From Bradyrhizobium hipponense (GTDB lineage: Bacteria > Pseudomonadota > Alphaproteobacteria > Rhizobiales > Xanthobacteraceae): DNA of 64,000 nucleotides. This document shows, in pieces, positions 1-7,839 of the stretch (position 1 is the first letter of the stretch; the number at the start of each line of letters is the position of its first letter). The DNA is taken from NCBI RefSeq assembly GCF_008123965.1, contig NZ_VSTH01000007.1, forward strand, positions 21,205 through 85,204, written 5' to 3'. The notes beneath the pieces were generated by a model. The model did not search any database. It was given only the letters and a program-made list of their open reading frames with translations, and was not told where the DNA came from. The position numbers and the translations under genes were made by a program.

Positions 1-1106
1 TAGCGCAAGACATCCTCTCCCTCAACGAGCGGTTTGGATGTCGGCATTTCGAGATTACGGATGAGGCGCTGCCGCCCCGCCTTCTAGAAAAGCTCGCCGA
101 CGAACTCGAGCCGTATGCCGACCGACGACTCTCGTTCACCGGGTACGCGCGGCTCGAACCAGGCTTCACGGCACCTCTGTGCGCGAAGCTTGCCGGAATG
201 GGAATGCGAAAGCTGTTTTTCGGACTCGAATCCGGCGATCAGACGACGCTGGATCATATGAAAAAAGGGATAAGGCTTGAGCACGTCCGACCGGTGCTCG
301 AGCACTGCCGTGATGCCGGTATCCTTTTTCATATCTTCTCGATCATCGGTTTCCCCGAGGAGACGGAAGCCAGCGCGCGCAATACACTACGCTTTTTCGA
401 GGACAATGCGGACGTTATCGACCACCCCGGGAACACCTTCGACATCCATCCTTTCGGACTTGAATTGCGCACCGAGTATTTCGCCAACGCAGGCCGACTT
501 GGGCTGAACATTCCCCCCGAGGCACTGAACAAGGAATTCGTGATCGGCATTCGCAGCGGCTGGTCGAATACGCGGGGGCTTTCGCAAAGCGAGGTCGTGC
601 GCCTCGTCAAGGACTATAATGAGGTGCTGCGCCGCACCTACAGCCGCTTCCACAACAGCGATCTGCATTTGTGGCCAGGCTTCGAAGAATATGCCGTACT
701 CTATGCCGATCACTATGCCGATCGCGATTTTCCCTTCCGGACCGCGTTACCCGAAGAAGGAGACCCCTCGCAATTCACATTGGCCTGGTGCCCTGATGCC
801 CTGATCGAATCCAGCGGAGCAACCGTTCGAATCTTTTCTCCGTCAAAGATGGCCACCGTTTCCGAGAGGGCTTACCGGATGCTTGCCTCGGGCACTCCGC
901 GCACGCTGCAGGAGTTTTTCTCAGAATGCCTTGCCCATAATCTTGCTGGAACTGGTGATGGAGCCGAGAACAGGGCTCGGCGCATGATCAATGAGCTGAT
1001 CAGGGTGCACCTGCTGCAACTCACCTTGTCCGGTGTCAGCACTGGTCCGGACGGCGCGCGGCTGGCGACGGAGCCGCGCGTGCGGGGCGCGAATCAATTG
1101 ACATGA
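1..1106 (+). CDS. B12-type radical SAM protein, 5'-truncated by window edge
   Basis: The reading frame is open from base 3 and stops at 1104-1106, so only the C-terminal part of the gene (about 367 residues) is here. The visible part carries the distal half of a radical SAM barrel (FFGLES and IIGFPEE motifs) and a long C-terminal extension. It is clearly paralogous to the complete radical SAM enzyme at 4448-6550: the segments around FGLES.DQ.TLD and PGNTFDIH align closely, at roughly half identity by eye. The cobalamin-binding and CxxxC regions expected upstream lie outside the window. In RiPP pathways such enzymes usually C-methylate or otherwise modify unreactive carbons of the precursor. 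It reads toward the prenyltransferase gene 76 bp downstream, probably in one transcript. Substrate inferred from context only. Confidence 0.85.
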   Translation, partial: AQDILSLNERFGCRHFEITDEALPPRLLEKLADELEPYADRRLSFTGYARLEPGFTAPLCAKLAGMGMRKLFFGLESGDQTTLDHMKKGIRLEHVRPVLEHCRDAGILFHIFSIIGFPEETEASARNTLRFFEDNADVIDHPGNTFDIHPFGLELRTEYFANAGRLGLNIPPEALNKEFVIGIRSGWSNTRGLSQSEVVRLVKDYNEVLRRTYSRFHNSDLHLWPGFEEYAVLYADHYADRDFPFRTALPEEGDPSQFTLAWCPDALIESSGATVRIFSPSKMATVSERAYRMLASGTPRTLQEFFSECLAHNLAGTGDGAENRARRMINELIRVHLLQLTLSGVSTGPDGARLATEPRVRGANQLT

Positions 1107-1182
1107 GGGTCCTTCGATCAGCCGCCCCTGAAAAATCGTTGCACTGGTCAGCGTCCTGCATGAAGGGAGATAGCGAGCCACC

Positions 1183-2289
1183 ATGCCCGAAACGATTGAC
1201 GCCGCCGGCATCTGCGGAAGGCAACTGCGGGACATCTGCCTTGCGGCCGGCTTGGTGGAGCAGCAGGACCCGATCGCCACCCTGTTCGATACACTCTGCA
1301 CTGTGGCAGGGCTTCGCCAGTTGCCGATTCAGCCCCGCTGGTCGGGCGTCACCGACGACTGCACACCGATCGAATTCTCTGCAGCGTTCGATACGAACGA
1401 GACCAGGGTGCGGTTCTTAATCGAGGCGCAGGATAACCCGGCGTCCCCGGCGTCCTACTGGCACGCCGGCGAGCGGCTTGGTGCGCATCTGGCAACGATG
1501 AAAGACATCAGGCTCGAGCCGATGATGGCGATCCGCGATCTGTTTTTGCCAACCGATCCCAACGCACTGTTCGCAATCTGGCACGCGATGGAGTTTCGCA
1601 AGGACGGGCCCCCGCTCTGCAAGATTTACCTCAATCCCGCAGCCCGTGGGCGTGACGCAGCCCGGACGGTCGTCCTCGCCGCACTCGACCGGCTCGGTTT
1701 CGGCCACGCGAGCGACGGGTTGCTCAAGCTGTTGAACAGCAACGACGTGATCACTCACCTTGCGATCGATCTGGTTTCGGCCGCGCAGGCACGGGTCAAG
1801 GTCTACGCTCGGCACTTTCGCGCTGCCCCCGCGGAGTTCGACCGGCGAGCTGAAGCGATTGGCGCCAAGGGCGGTCTCGATTTTGCCGACGTCTGCGAGG
1901 TCATCTCCCGTTCCGCTGACGTCCTGTGGCAGCGCCCGGTGATGACGTGTTATCATCTGACAGCAGCCGACCTCACTAGGCCGGCCGGAATGACGCTTTA
2001 CCTTCCACTCTACCCCTACGCATCAAGCGATCACGTAGCCGCCGAGCGGATCACGGAACTGCTTTCGCAGGCCGGATTCGGCGTCCCCATCTACAGGAGT
2101 ATCGCTGGCCGTCTCGTCGCGGGATGTCGAGGCACTGTCGGCGTCCATACCTACGTCGGTTACAAGAGGGTCGCAGGCGCAAGGGACGGAGGACAGGTGA
2201 CCGCCTATTTTAGCCCCTCCCTGTTCCAACGGCAGTACGGCCGACTCGCGCTCGACCCGGATCATTTTTGGCCGTCGCCACTGTCGTGA
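1183..2289 (+). CDS. DMATS-type (ABBA fold) aromatic prenyltransferase
   Basis: This 368-residue protein has the layout of bacterial indole prenyltransferases of the tryptophan dimethylallyltransferase family. Visible hallmarks are an early IEFSAAF segment, the FAIWHAMEF block, the GPPLCKIYLNP strand, the VKVYARH strand, and the late TLYLPLYPY block, in the spacing typical of the five ABBA repeats. The family attaches a dimethylallyl or longer isoprenoid to indole rings using soluble prenyl diphosphates, without the DDxxD motif of polyprenyl synthases. An AGGGAG-like ribosome site lies about 13 nt before the ATG. It sits inside a RiPP cluster whose precursor ends in its only core Trp (residue 108), so Trp prenylation is a direct hypothesis. 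Family assignment is fairly secure; substrate is inference. Confidence 0.82.
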   Translation: MPETIDAAGICGRQLRDICLAAGLVEQQDPIATLFDTLCTVAGLRQLPIQPRWSGVTDDCTPIEFSAAFDTNETRVRFLIEAQDNPASPASYWHAGERLGAHLATMKDIRLEPMMAIRDLFLPTDPNALFAIWHAMEFRKDGPPLCKIYLNPAARGRDAARTVVLAALDRLGFGHASDGLLKLLNSNDVITHLAIDLVSAAQARVKVYARHFRAAPAEFDRRAEAIGAKGGLDFADVCEVISRSADVLWQRPVMTCYHLTAADLTRPAGMTLYLPLYPYASSDHVAAERITELLSQAGFGVPIYRSIAGRLVAGCRGTVGVHTYVGYKRVAGARDGGQVTAYFSPSLFQRQYGRLALDPDHFWPSPLS

Positions 2290-2387
2290 CCACGAACCTG
2301 CGCTATCGAGCCAATCACAGCGGCTCGCTCGCAACCGAGATCCGGCGACAATCGGTCGTGCTCACGACCAAGTTCTTTGGCGGTAAT

Positions 2388-3614
2388 TTATCTTGAGGCT
2401 GCGACGCGTTCGCGCTCTTGCGCCTCGTCAAGCTCGCGAAACTGACTTCCATACTTCAGGAAGCGAGCGCGCAGTTCGTCTCGTTCGCCTTCGGTGAAGC
2501 CGCCTCTTTCGCACGCCCAGTCGTTATATGGAAAGGTCAGCGGGCCATCCACGGATTTTCCACAGGCGGAACGCTTGTGCAGAGCCAGATCGTGGACCAG
2601 TTTAATCTGGGCTTCGCTGCCTGCCACCGAGCGAAGCCACTTGTTTCCGAACGCAACGTGCGTGATTTCGTCCAATGCCACGAAATCGAAGAGTTCGCTC
2701 GTGACCTCGTCACCACCGAACCGCAGTTGCTGAGCCTGCCATATGGCTCCGTCTACACCGATCCACTCCCCAACGCGCTGCTGCACGGCGAGGCTGACGT
2801 CGACGTTTTCGCCATCAGCCATATCCCAGAGCGCGTATGAAATCGCATAGGTCCCCAGGGAGCCTCCAAGCTGCAGCAGTCTCGTGCGGAAAGCATCGGC
2901 ATGACGCGCCTCGTCCCAGCACTGACGCGCCATGTCGACAACGAACTGCCAGGGCATCGCCGGGAATTCGACGATCATTCGACTGCACGCCTCGATGGTC
3001 GAGAGCTCGAGATCGGTATAGAAGACGTGCAACAGCTTCACCGTATCGGTCAGATTTGGATTGCTTGCAGTTTCCGAAAAGCGACGGTCACGGGCCGGGC
3101 GAACCGGTATCCTGGCTGGCAGGTGTCCCTCATTCGACGATGATGAAGTGCTCATGTCCGGAAAGATTTCACGTACCGATCGGAACGCCGTATCAGCTTC
3201 TTCGGCGGCACTCGCGGCCGATGCAGTCAGATCGTTCAAAACTCTGATTGTCGGCTCGTCAGCGAGTGCGTCGGTTCGATTTGCGTGATCTGCCATCGAC
3301 GTCTTGAGATTCATAAGGGCGACGCCGTATAGCGCGCGAATTTTTTCAGGCGTCGTCAACGCAGATTCGCAGGCCATCAGGTCATCAGATGCCGTTTGCA
3401 GCGGGACCGTCCGCGGATCGACATCGACCGCCAGTTCGGCCAATCGTGCTCTCAGACGCTCGGCTGAGTGCACCGCCCAATACAGGTGGCGAGCAAAAAT
3501 GGTTTTAAGTTCCACTTCCGGCGTCGTCATCGTCCAGAAGGCCAGCAAATTCGAAATCCGTACGCACCGGGCAATATGATCCTTTGTTCTCTCAACGGTT
3601 TCAGCAACACGCAT
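2388..3614 (-). CDS. ferritin-like diiron protein (DUF455-like), RiPP-associated
   Basis: A 408-residue protein of mostly helical composition. The second half contains ferritin-like metal-ligand patterns: a Glu in DLELSTIEA, CWDEARHADAF (ExxH), and a later DEITHVAFGNKWL (ExxH). This is the arrangement of DUF455-like ferritin-like domains, which can bind two irons and may act as oxidases or oxygenases. The ATG at 3614 is preceded by GGGAG at 8 nt. It lies on the opposite strand, converging on the prenyltransferase (98-bp gap) and diverging from the precursor gene, so the 462-bp gap on its left may hold both promoters. A role in oxidising or hydroxylating the peptide is inferred from context; substrate unknown. 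Confidence 0.7.
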   Translation of the reverse strand: MRVAETVERTKDHIARCVRISNLLAFWTMTTPEVELKTIFARHLYWAVHSAERLRARLAELAVDVDPRTVPLQTASDDLMACESALTTPEKIRALYGVALMNLKTSMADHANRTDALADEPTIRVLNDLTASAASAAEEADTAFRSVREIFPDMSTSSSSNEGHLPARIPVRPARDRRFSETASNPNLTDTVKLLHVFYTDLELSTIEACSRMIVEFPAMPWQFVVDMARQCWDEARHADAFRTRLLQLGGSLGTYAISYALWDMADGENVDVSLAVQQRVGEWIGVDGAIWQAQQLRFGGDEVTSELFDFVALDEITHVAFGNKWLRSVAGSEAQIKLVHDLALHKRSACGKSVDGPLTFPYNDWACERGGFTEGERDELRARFLKYGSQFRELDEAQERERVAASR

Positions 3615-4076
3615 CGCCAATCTCCCAAGAGTTCACGAATAAGCTGGATTGAAAATCGAATTCAAAAGCCGAAAACGAGACGCCGCGATCTTGCGCATTC
3701 GAGGTCGAAAACTCAGCCGGCATTCGCAGCACCAAATAAATGCTGAGCGAGCGGGTACTTTTCGAAGCTGACTTGACGGATGTTGCAAGAAAGCTACCGC
3801 ATCACAAACATCGTGTCTATCAAAGAGCCCTTGCAGCAGAGCGAGGGTCTAGTGCCCGTGGAGTCGCCGCAATCCGCTCGGGCGTCGCGATAGGACGGCC
3901 ATGCTCATTTTTGTTGCACAACAATCTTGTTTGTTGCACAACAATCTTGCGATGCAGCAATCACTGTCGCGACTGGTGGGAGCGCCTCGCCAAGGCTCTT
4001 GTTGCTAATCGTTGCTAATCAACTGCACTTCGGTTACTGTTCGCTGGGGATTTCATTTATTTCATGGAGTCGCGAC
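3615..4076. promoter_or_regulatory. divergent intergenic region before the precursor gene
   Basis: This gap separates the ferritin-like gene (minus) from the precursor gene (plus). I see no convincing gene in it; frames such as 3740-4018 have low-complexity, Arg/Cys-rich products and no good ribosome site. It holds a tandem 20-bp palindromic repeat and a tandem 10-bp repeat (GTTGCTAATC twice at 4001-4020), listed separately. Both are plausible operator elements for the RiPP promoter. Confidence 0.5.
3910..3949. repeat. tandem 20-bp repeat, each copy a palindrome
   Basis: Two exact, head-to-tail 20-bp copies (3910-3929 and 3930-3949). Each contains the inverted repeat TTGTTG-CA-CAACAA. They lie about 130 bp upstream of the precursor start codon. 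Identical tandem palindromes at about two helical turns fit a site bound by two regulator dimers on one DNA face. No cognate regulator gene is visible in the cluster. Confidence 0.6.
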
Positions 4077-4403
4077 ATGGCTGATCAGAAACCAAATGGT
4101 TTGTTTATTACCGATGACGCCGGCAACGTTTATTATCTCCGCCCTGAAATCCTTGCACAGGCGAAGATGCCTGATGAAGACGTCAAGAAGCTCAAGGATG
4201 AACTCGCTGCGAACGGCAAAGGGCAGGACCAGGAGTTGAGCCTTGAAGATTTGAATGCAGTCGCCGGTGGCGTCAATTTCCCGGCGGCTACTCACGTTCA
4301 TGTAGGGACCTCATTTTCTGCACTTAGCCATTTAGGCACGCAGTCAAGTGGCATCCCCAACATCGGGAACGTCATGACATCCACGGTCATGTGTCCCTGG
4401 TAG
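4077..4403 (+). CDS. RiPP precursor peptide with GG leader and C-terminal Trp
   Basis: A 108-residue peptide; the ATG at 4077 has GGAG about 10 nt upstream. Residues 1-65 form an acidic, helix-prone leader ending in LSLEDLNAVAGG, the LEDL...GG pattern of double-glycine leaders cleaved by C39-type peptidases. Cleavage after Gly65 would leave a 43-residue core. The core has eleven Ser/Thr (for example GTSFSALS, TQSSG and TSTVM), one Cys (106) and one Trp (108, the last residue: MCPW), and no Lys or Arg. This suits LanB dehydration of Ser/Thr, and the single Trp suits the prenyltransferase. The leader contains a YYLRPEILAQAKMP stretch that may be the modification-enzyme recognition sequence. Next to the radical SAM gene (44 bp). 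Role strongly supported by context; the modified residues are inferred. Confidence 0.8.
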   Translation: MADQKPNGLFITDDAGNVYYLRPEILAQAKMPDEDVKKLKDELAANGKGQDQELSLEDLNAVAGGVNFPAATHVHVGTSFSALSHLGTQSSGIPNIGNVMTSTVMCPW

Positions 4404-4447
4404 TCGGATCTTCCAGCAAGAGCCTGATACTGCTTTTGGTTTGAAGC

Positions 4448-6550
4448 ATGTTTCGAGTGGCTCTCATCTATCCTCCTGGCGGGGATCCGAGAGCCCCGAG
4501 ATTGCCGTTGCCTGCGCTCGCCGCGGTGTTACGCCCGGCGGGCGTCGGCGTGACGTTGCTGGATCTCGACATCGAAGGCGTGCTGGACTTGTTGCGTCCG
4601 GAGCGCCTCCTCGAAGCTGGCAAGCGACTCACGCGAAAGGCAATGAGCGCAGATCCGGCCCGGCGTCGCTTGCTCGAGCGGACCGCATATCGTGCTCCCG
4701 AACTGGCCGAGACGATCCCCGCTTCCCTAGCTACGATTCGCGATCCTACGCTGTTCTGCGATCCGGTCCGGCTGAATTGCGCGCGTGAGCGGCTTTACGA
4801 TGCGCTGGATCTCACCTCGTTGGCGGCTCCATGCCCTATGCGCTATCAGACCGAGGTCTTGCGCTATGAGGTCGACGGGATCGATCCGAGCCGCTTCTCC
4901 GATTTGCTTGAGGTGACGTCCGACCCTGGCGCGAACCTCTTCGACGATCACTGGCAGACGGACGTCTTCCCGAGGCTGGAAAAGGGCGGATACGATCTCG
5001 TCGGAATTTCCCTGACATTGCGCTGGCAAATCATTCCCGGCCTGTCGCTCGCCAGGCAACTGCGTCGCAAGGGATTTCGGGTTCTACTTGGCGGCACCGC
5101 CATCGCCAAGGTGTCGCACCGGCTGCCGCATCTGCCGGATTTCTTCACGGAGTTCGCCGACGCTGTCGTCATCCGCGAAGGCGAAACAGCGTTGCTTGAA
5201 TTGATCGACCAGCTTCAGGCAGGGCGTGACCTCGGCAAGGTACCAAACCTGATGTACAAGGCCGACGGCAAGGTCTGCTCAACGAGGCTGCATATCGAGG
5301 ATTATGCAGCGCTACCGACGCCGGACTTCGACGGCATGCCGCTAGGTCGATATCTCAGTCCTCAGCTCGTCCTGCCCCTGATGGTCGGCAAGGGGTGCTA
5401 CCACGACGAATGTACGTTCTGCGACATCCCTTTCATCAATCGAGTCTCGCCAAAGCGGTACCGCACGCGCGCGGCCGACAAACTTGCCGCAGACATCGAT
5501 GCGCTCGCAGGCAAACATGATTGCCGGCACTTCCTCTTGGCCGACGAAGCGCTGCCGCCGCGCGTTCTCGACCGGATTGCTGATGCGCTCGAACCGCTGC
5601 GCAGACCGGATCTGGTCTTTTCCGGCTACGCACGTCTGGAGCCGGGCTTCACGAAGCAGCTCTGCAGCAAATTGGCGCGCGCGGGACTGCGGCGGCTGTA
5701 TTTTGGGCTCGAGTCCGCCGACCAGGGCACGCTTGACCGGATGCACAAGGGCATCCGCATCGAGAATGCAACGACTGTATTACGTAATTGTCGCAGCGCC
5801 GGAATTCGCTTCCATGTCTTTTCGATGATCGGGTTTCCGGGCGAACATCACGACAGTGCACGACGGACCATTGCGTTCTTCGCAGACAACGCCGAATTGT
5901 TTGACGATCCGGGAAATACGTTTGACATCCATGAATTGGAAATATTGACCGACACGCCATATTTTTCCGAGGCCGACAAGTTCGGCATCCGCATCGACAT
6001 CTCGACCGAGGACAGGGACTTCCTGTTCGGCATTGGGACGAACTGGGAGAACACGGACGGGCTGACGCGAGCCGAGGTCGCGGCACTGCTTGGAGAAGCC
6101 GGAGAGTTGGCCGGGCCGCGGTTCTCTCGCTATCACGCATGGCCGCCCGTTGTCTGGCCGGCCCAGGAGGAATGGTCGCTGATCTACGCAGATCGATATT
6201 TCGGCCGGCCGTTCCCGCATCGCGTCTCCGTGTCCGATGGAGCAGACGACACGCTCTACCGGCTGGCATGGAATCCAGCGGCGGTTGTCGACCGTTCGGA
6301 TGGCAATTGTATTGTGACTTCGCGCAGAGGCAGCGTCACGCTTGATCAGGCATCATTCCAGGCTCTCGGGGAGGATGCTCGCTATCGGCGAGGACCCGAT
6401 ATTGTCGCGGCTCTTGCCGGGCGGAATGCAACCGACAAGAGACGCTCCGACATCGAAGGATTTGTGGTCGGCCTGGTTCGGCAACGATTGCTGGATATCG
6501 TCCGCAAGCCCACCGATGATATCGGTCTGCAGGGGAGTATCCCGTCATGA
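4448..6550 (+). CDS. B12-binding-type radical SAM enzyme, RiPP maturase
   Basis: Complete 700-residue protein. Residues about 1-260 form a Rossmann-like region as in cobalamin-binding radical SAM enzymes (MFRVALIYPPG at the N-terminus, YDLVGISLTLRWQ near 182-194, VLLGG near 212-216, REGE near 243-246). The [4Fe-4S] cysteines are at 317, 322 and 325 in GKGCYHDECTFCD, a C-x4-C-x2-C spacing rather than the canonical C-x3-C-x2-C. FGLES (419-423) and a MIGFPGE motif follow. The long C-terminal extension matches the paralogue at 1-1106. Stop and the next start overlap (ATGA at 6547-6550), so it is translationally coupled to the 128-residue protein. Expected reaction: radical methylation or another carbon-centred modification of the precursor. 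Confidence 0.87.
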   Translation: MFRVALIYPPGGDPRAPRLPLPALAAVLRPAGVGVTLLDLDIEGVLDLLRPERLLEAGKRLTRKAMSADPARRRLLERTAYRAPELAETIPASLATIRDPTLFCDPVRLNCARERLYDALDLTSLAAPCPMRYQTEVLRYEVDGIDPSRFSDLLEVTSDPGANLFDDHWQTDVFPRLEKGGYDLVGISLTLRWQIIPGLSLARQLRRKGFRVLLGGTAIAKVSHRLPHLPDFFTEFADAVVIREGETALLELIDQLQAGRDLGKVPNLMYKADGKVCSTRLHIEDYAALPTPDFDGMPLGRYLSPQLVLPLMVGKGCYHDECTFCDIPFINRVSPKRYRTRAADKLAADIDALAGKHDCRHFLLADEALPPRVLDRIADALEPLRRPDLVFSGYARLEPGFTKQLCSKLARAGLRRLYFGLESADQGTLDRMHKGIRIENATTVLRNCRSAGIRFHVFSMIGFPGEHHDSARRTIAFFADNAELFDDPGNTFDIHELEILTDTPYFSEADKFGIRIDISTEDRDFLFGIGTNWENTDGLTRAEVAALLGEAGELAGPRFSRYHAWPPVVWPAQEEWSLIYADRYFGRPFPHRVSVSDGADDTLYRLAWNPAAVVDRSDGNCIVTSRRGSVTLDQASFQALGEDARYRRGPDIVAALAGRNATDKRRSDIEGFVVGLVRQRLLDIVRKPTDDIGLQGSIPS

Positions 6551-6933
6551 GCGTCGAGCGCACCATCGACGGCTGGATCAAGACGAACGATGCCGCGGAG
6601 CTCACCGCCTGCGGAGAAACCATGGCGGTCGTCCGCAAGAAATGCCTGCTGAGGATCCTCGCCTGCCAAGATGCGGATCGTGCCAACATCAGCATTACCG
6701 GTTCGGACATTCAGGCTACATCGGACTGGTTTCGCCGTGGTTTCGGGCTTTTGGCAGAGGAAGACTTTTCGCACTGGATCGAGTCCCAGAAGCTCACAAA
6801 AGCTGCCTTCGCAAGCGCAATGCATGATTTCACGATTGTTCGCCTTCTCGAACAGGCCTATGCCGAGGAGATCGACGAGTTGGTGCCTAATCAAATCGCC
6901 ATCAGCACCGCCCGCCTTCGTTCCGGCACATGA
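6547..6933 (+). CDS. small uncharacterised RiPP-cluster protein
   Basis: A 128-residue protein that overlaps the radical SAM stop codon (ATGA) and precedes the dehydratase half by 30 bp, so it is embedded in the biosynthetic operon. I do not recognise its family. It is soluble, with no signal or membrane segment, rich in Ala and acidic residues, and predicted largely helical. There are two Cys (positions about 22 and 33) before a TGSDIQATSDWF segment. It could be a peptide-binding chaperone, partner of the radical SAM enzyme, or a small tailoring factor; nothing in the sequence decides. Coding status is supported by the tight coupling and a frame with normal codon use. Confidence 0.65.
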   Translation: MSVERTIDGWIKTNDAAELTACGETMAVVRKKCLLRILACQDADRANISITGSDIQATSDWFRRGFGLLAEEDFSHWIESQKLTKAAFASAMHDFTIVRLLEQAYAEEIDELVPNQIAISTARLRSGT

Positions 6934-6963
6934 TCGCAGGCGCTGGATGTACCGGTAGCGTCA

Positions 6964-7839
6964 ATGGCAGGTTCTGCACACGAATGGCTCCAGTTAAATG
7001 TGACCCTCGGTCGTCATGACGGCTCGGCGCTGGCGTCGGCGCGTTTTGTGCTTCGTGAGCTCGAAAATTTGGTCGAACCGCGAGGCCGAGACGGCTTCTT
7101 CTTCCAGCGAAAACCCCCGGATCTGCGGCTGCGCTTCTTCGACATCCGCGAGCGGCTGAAGAAGCGGCTTCACCCGCTGATTTCGCGCGCGAAATCCGAA
7201 GGGCATATCGTGGGAAGCTTCTACAGCGTTTACGAGCCCGAATATCGGCAATTCGGCGGACGCGCGTGCATGGAGTCGGTCCACGCCTTCTGGTCGACCG
7301 ACAGTTACTCGTGGATCGCGATGGACCGTCTTGCCGAACATGACGCCTTAGCCATCCCGCATTCCACGCTGATGGCATCTGTACTTGACGACCTGTTTGG
7401 GCGCGTTCTGGTCGACGGCGGCGAGGTCTGGGACACATGGTGCAATCTGGCGATGTTGGTGCAGACAGAGGGTTCGATCGGTGGTCACGCAACGGTCCCC
7501 TCAGTGATCGAGACTCTCCGGAAAAACGCGTCCGCGGCGGAAGCCGAACTGGTTGCCCGGTATCAGCAGGCCAACGCCGCGCTCGCGGAAGGTTTGTCGC
7601 GTGCATGGCATTCGGAGCAGATGGAGTGTGGCGTGAGATCGATCCTGCCGTATGTCGCGCTGTTCACGTTCAATCGTCATGGCTTCGATCAGGCCGGGAT
7701 GGCGGCGATCGCCAGCGCGATGGCTGCGGCTCGGAATCTGAAGCAACACCTAAGAGGGGCGCAGCGGGATAGCAGGCCACCACCCGGCCGATCGCAGCAC
7801 GCCGCCGGGATGGTCGGCAGACCGGACGAAGGTCAATGA
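6964..7839 (+). CDS. LanB-type elimination domain protein (SpaB_C / thiopeptide-type)
   Basis: A 291-residue stand-alone protein of the SpaB C-terminal family. Signatures are KPPDLRLRFF at residues 50-59 and YEPEYRQFGG at 90-99, followed by the typical helical C-terminal half. In split dehydratases of thiopeptide-like pathways this half removes glutamate from glutamyl-Ser/Thr to give dehydroalanine or dehydrobutyrine; related family members instead perform cycloadditions. Because the glutamylation half follows immediately with an ATGA overlap (7836-7839), the elimination role is the better call. A [4+2] cyclase role is an alternative, but no second copy is present to do the elimination. Confidence 0.85.
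   Translation: MAGSAHEWLQLNVTLGRHDGSALASARFVLRELENLVEPRGRDGFFFQRKPPDLRLRFFDIRERLKKRLHPLISRAKSEGHIVGSFYSVYEPEYRQFGGRACMESVHAFWSTDSYSWIAMDRLAEHDALAIPHSTLMASVLDDLFGRVLVDGGEVWDTWCNLAMLVQTEGSIGGHATVPSVIETLRKNASAAEAELVARYQQANAALAEGLSRAWHSEQMECGVRSILPYVALFTFNRHGFDQAGMAAIASAMAAARNLKQHLRGAQRDSRPPPGRSQHAAGMVGRPDEGQ

Noticed and set aside
3740..4018. Small open frame between the ferritin-like gene and the precursor
   Set aside because: It runs through the tandem repeats, has low-complexity content and no convincing ribosome site; treated as promoter DNA.
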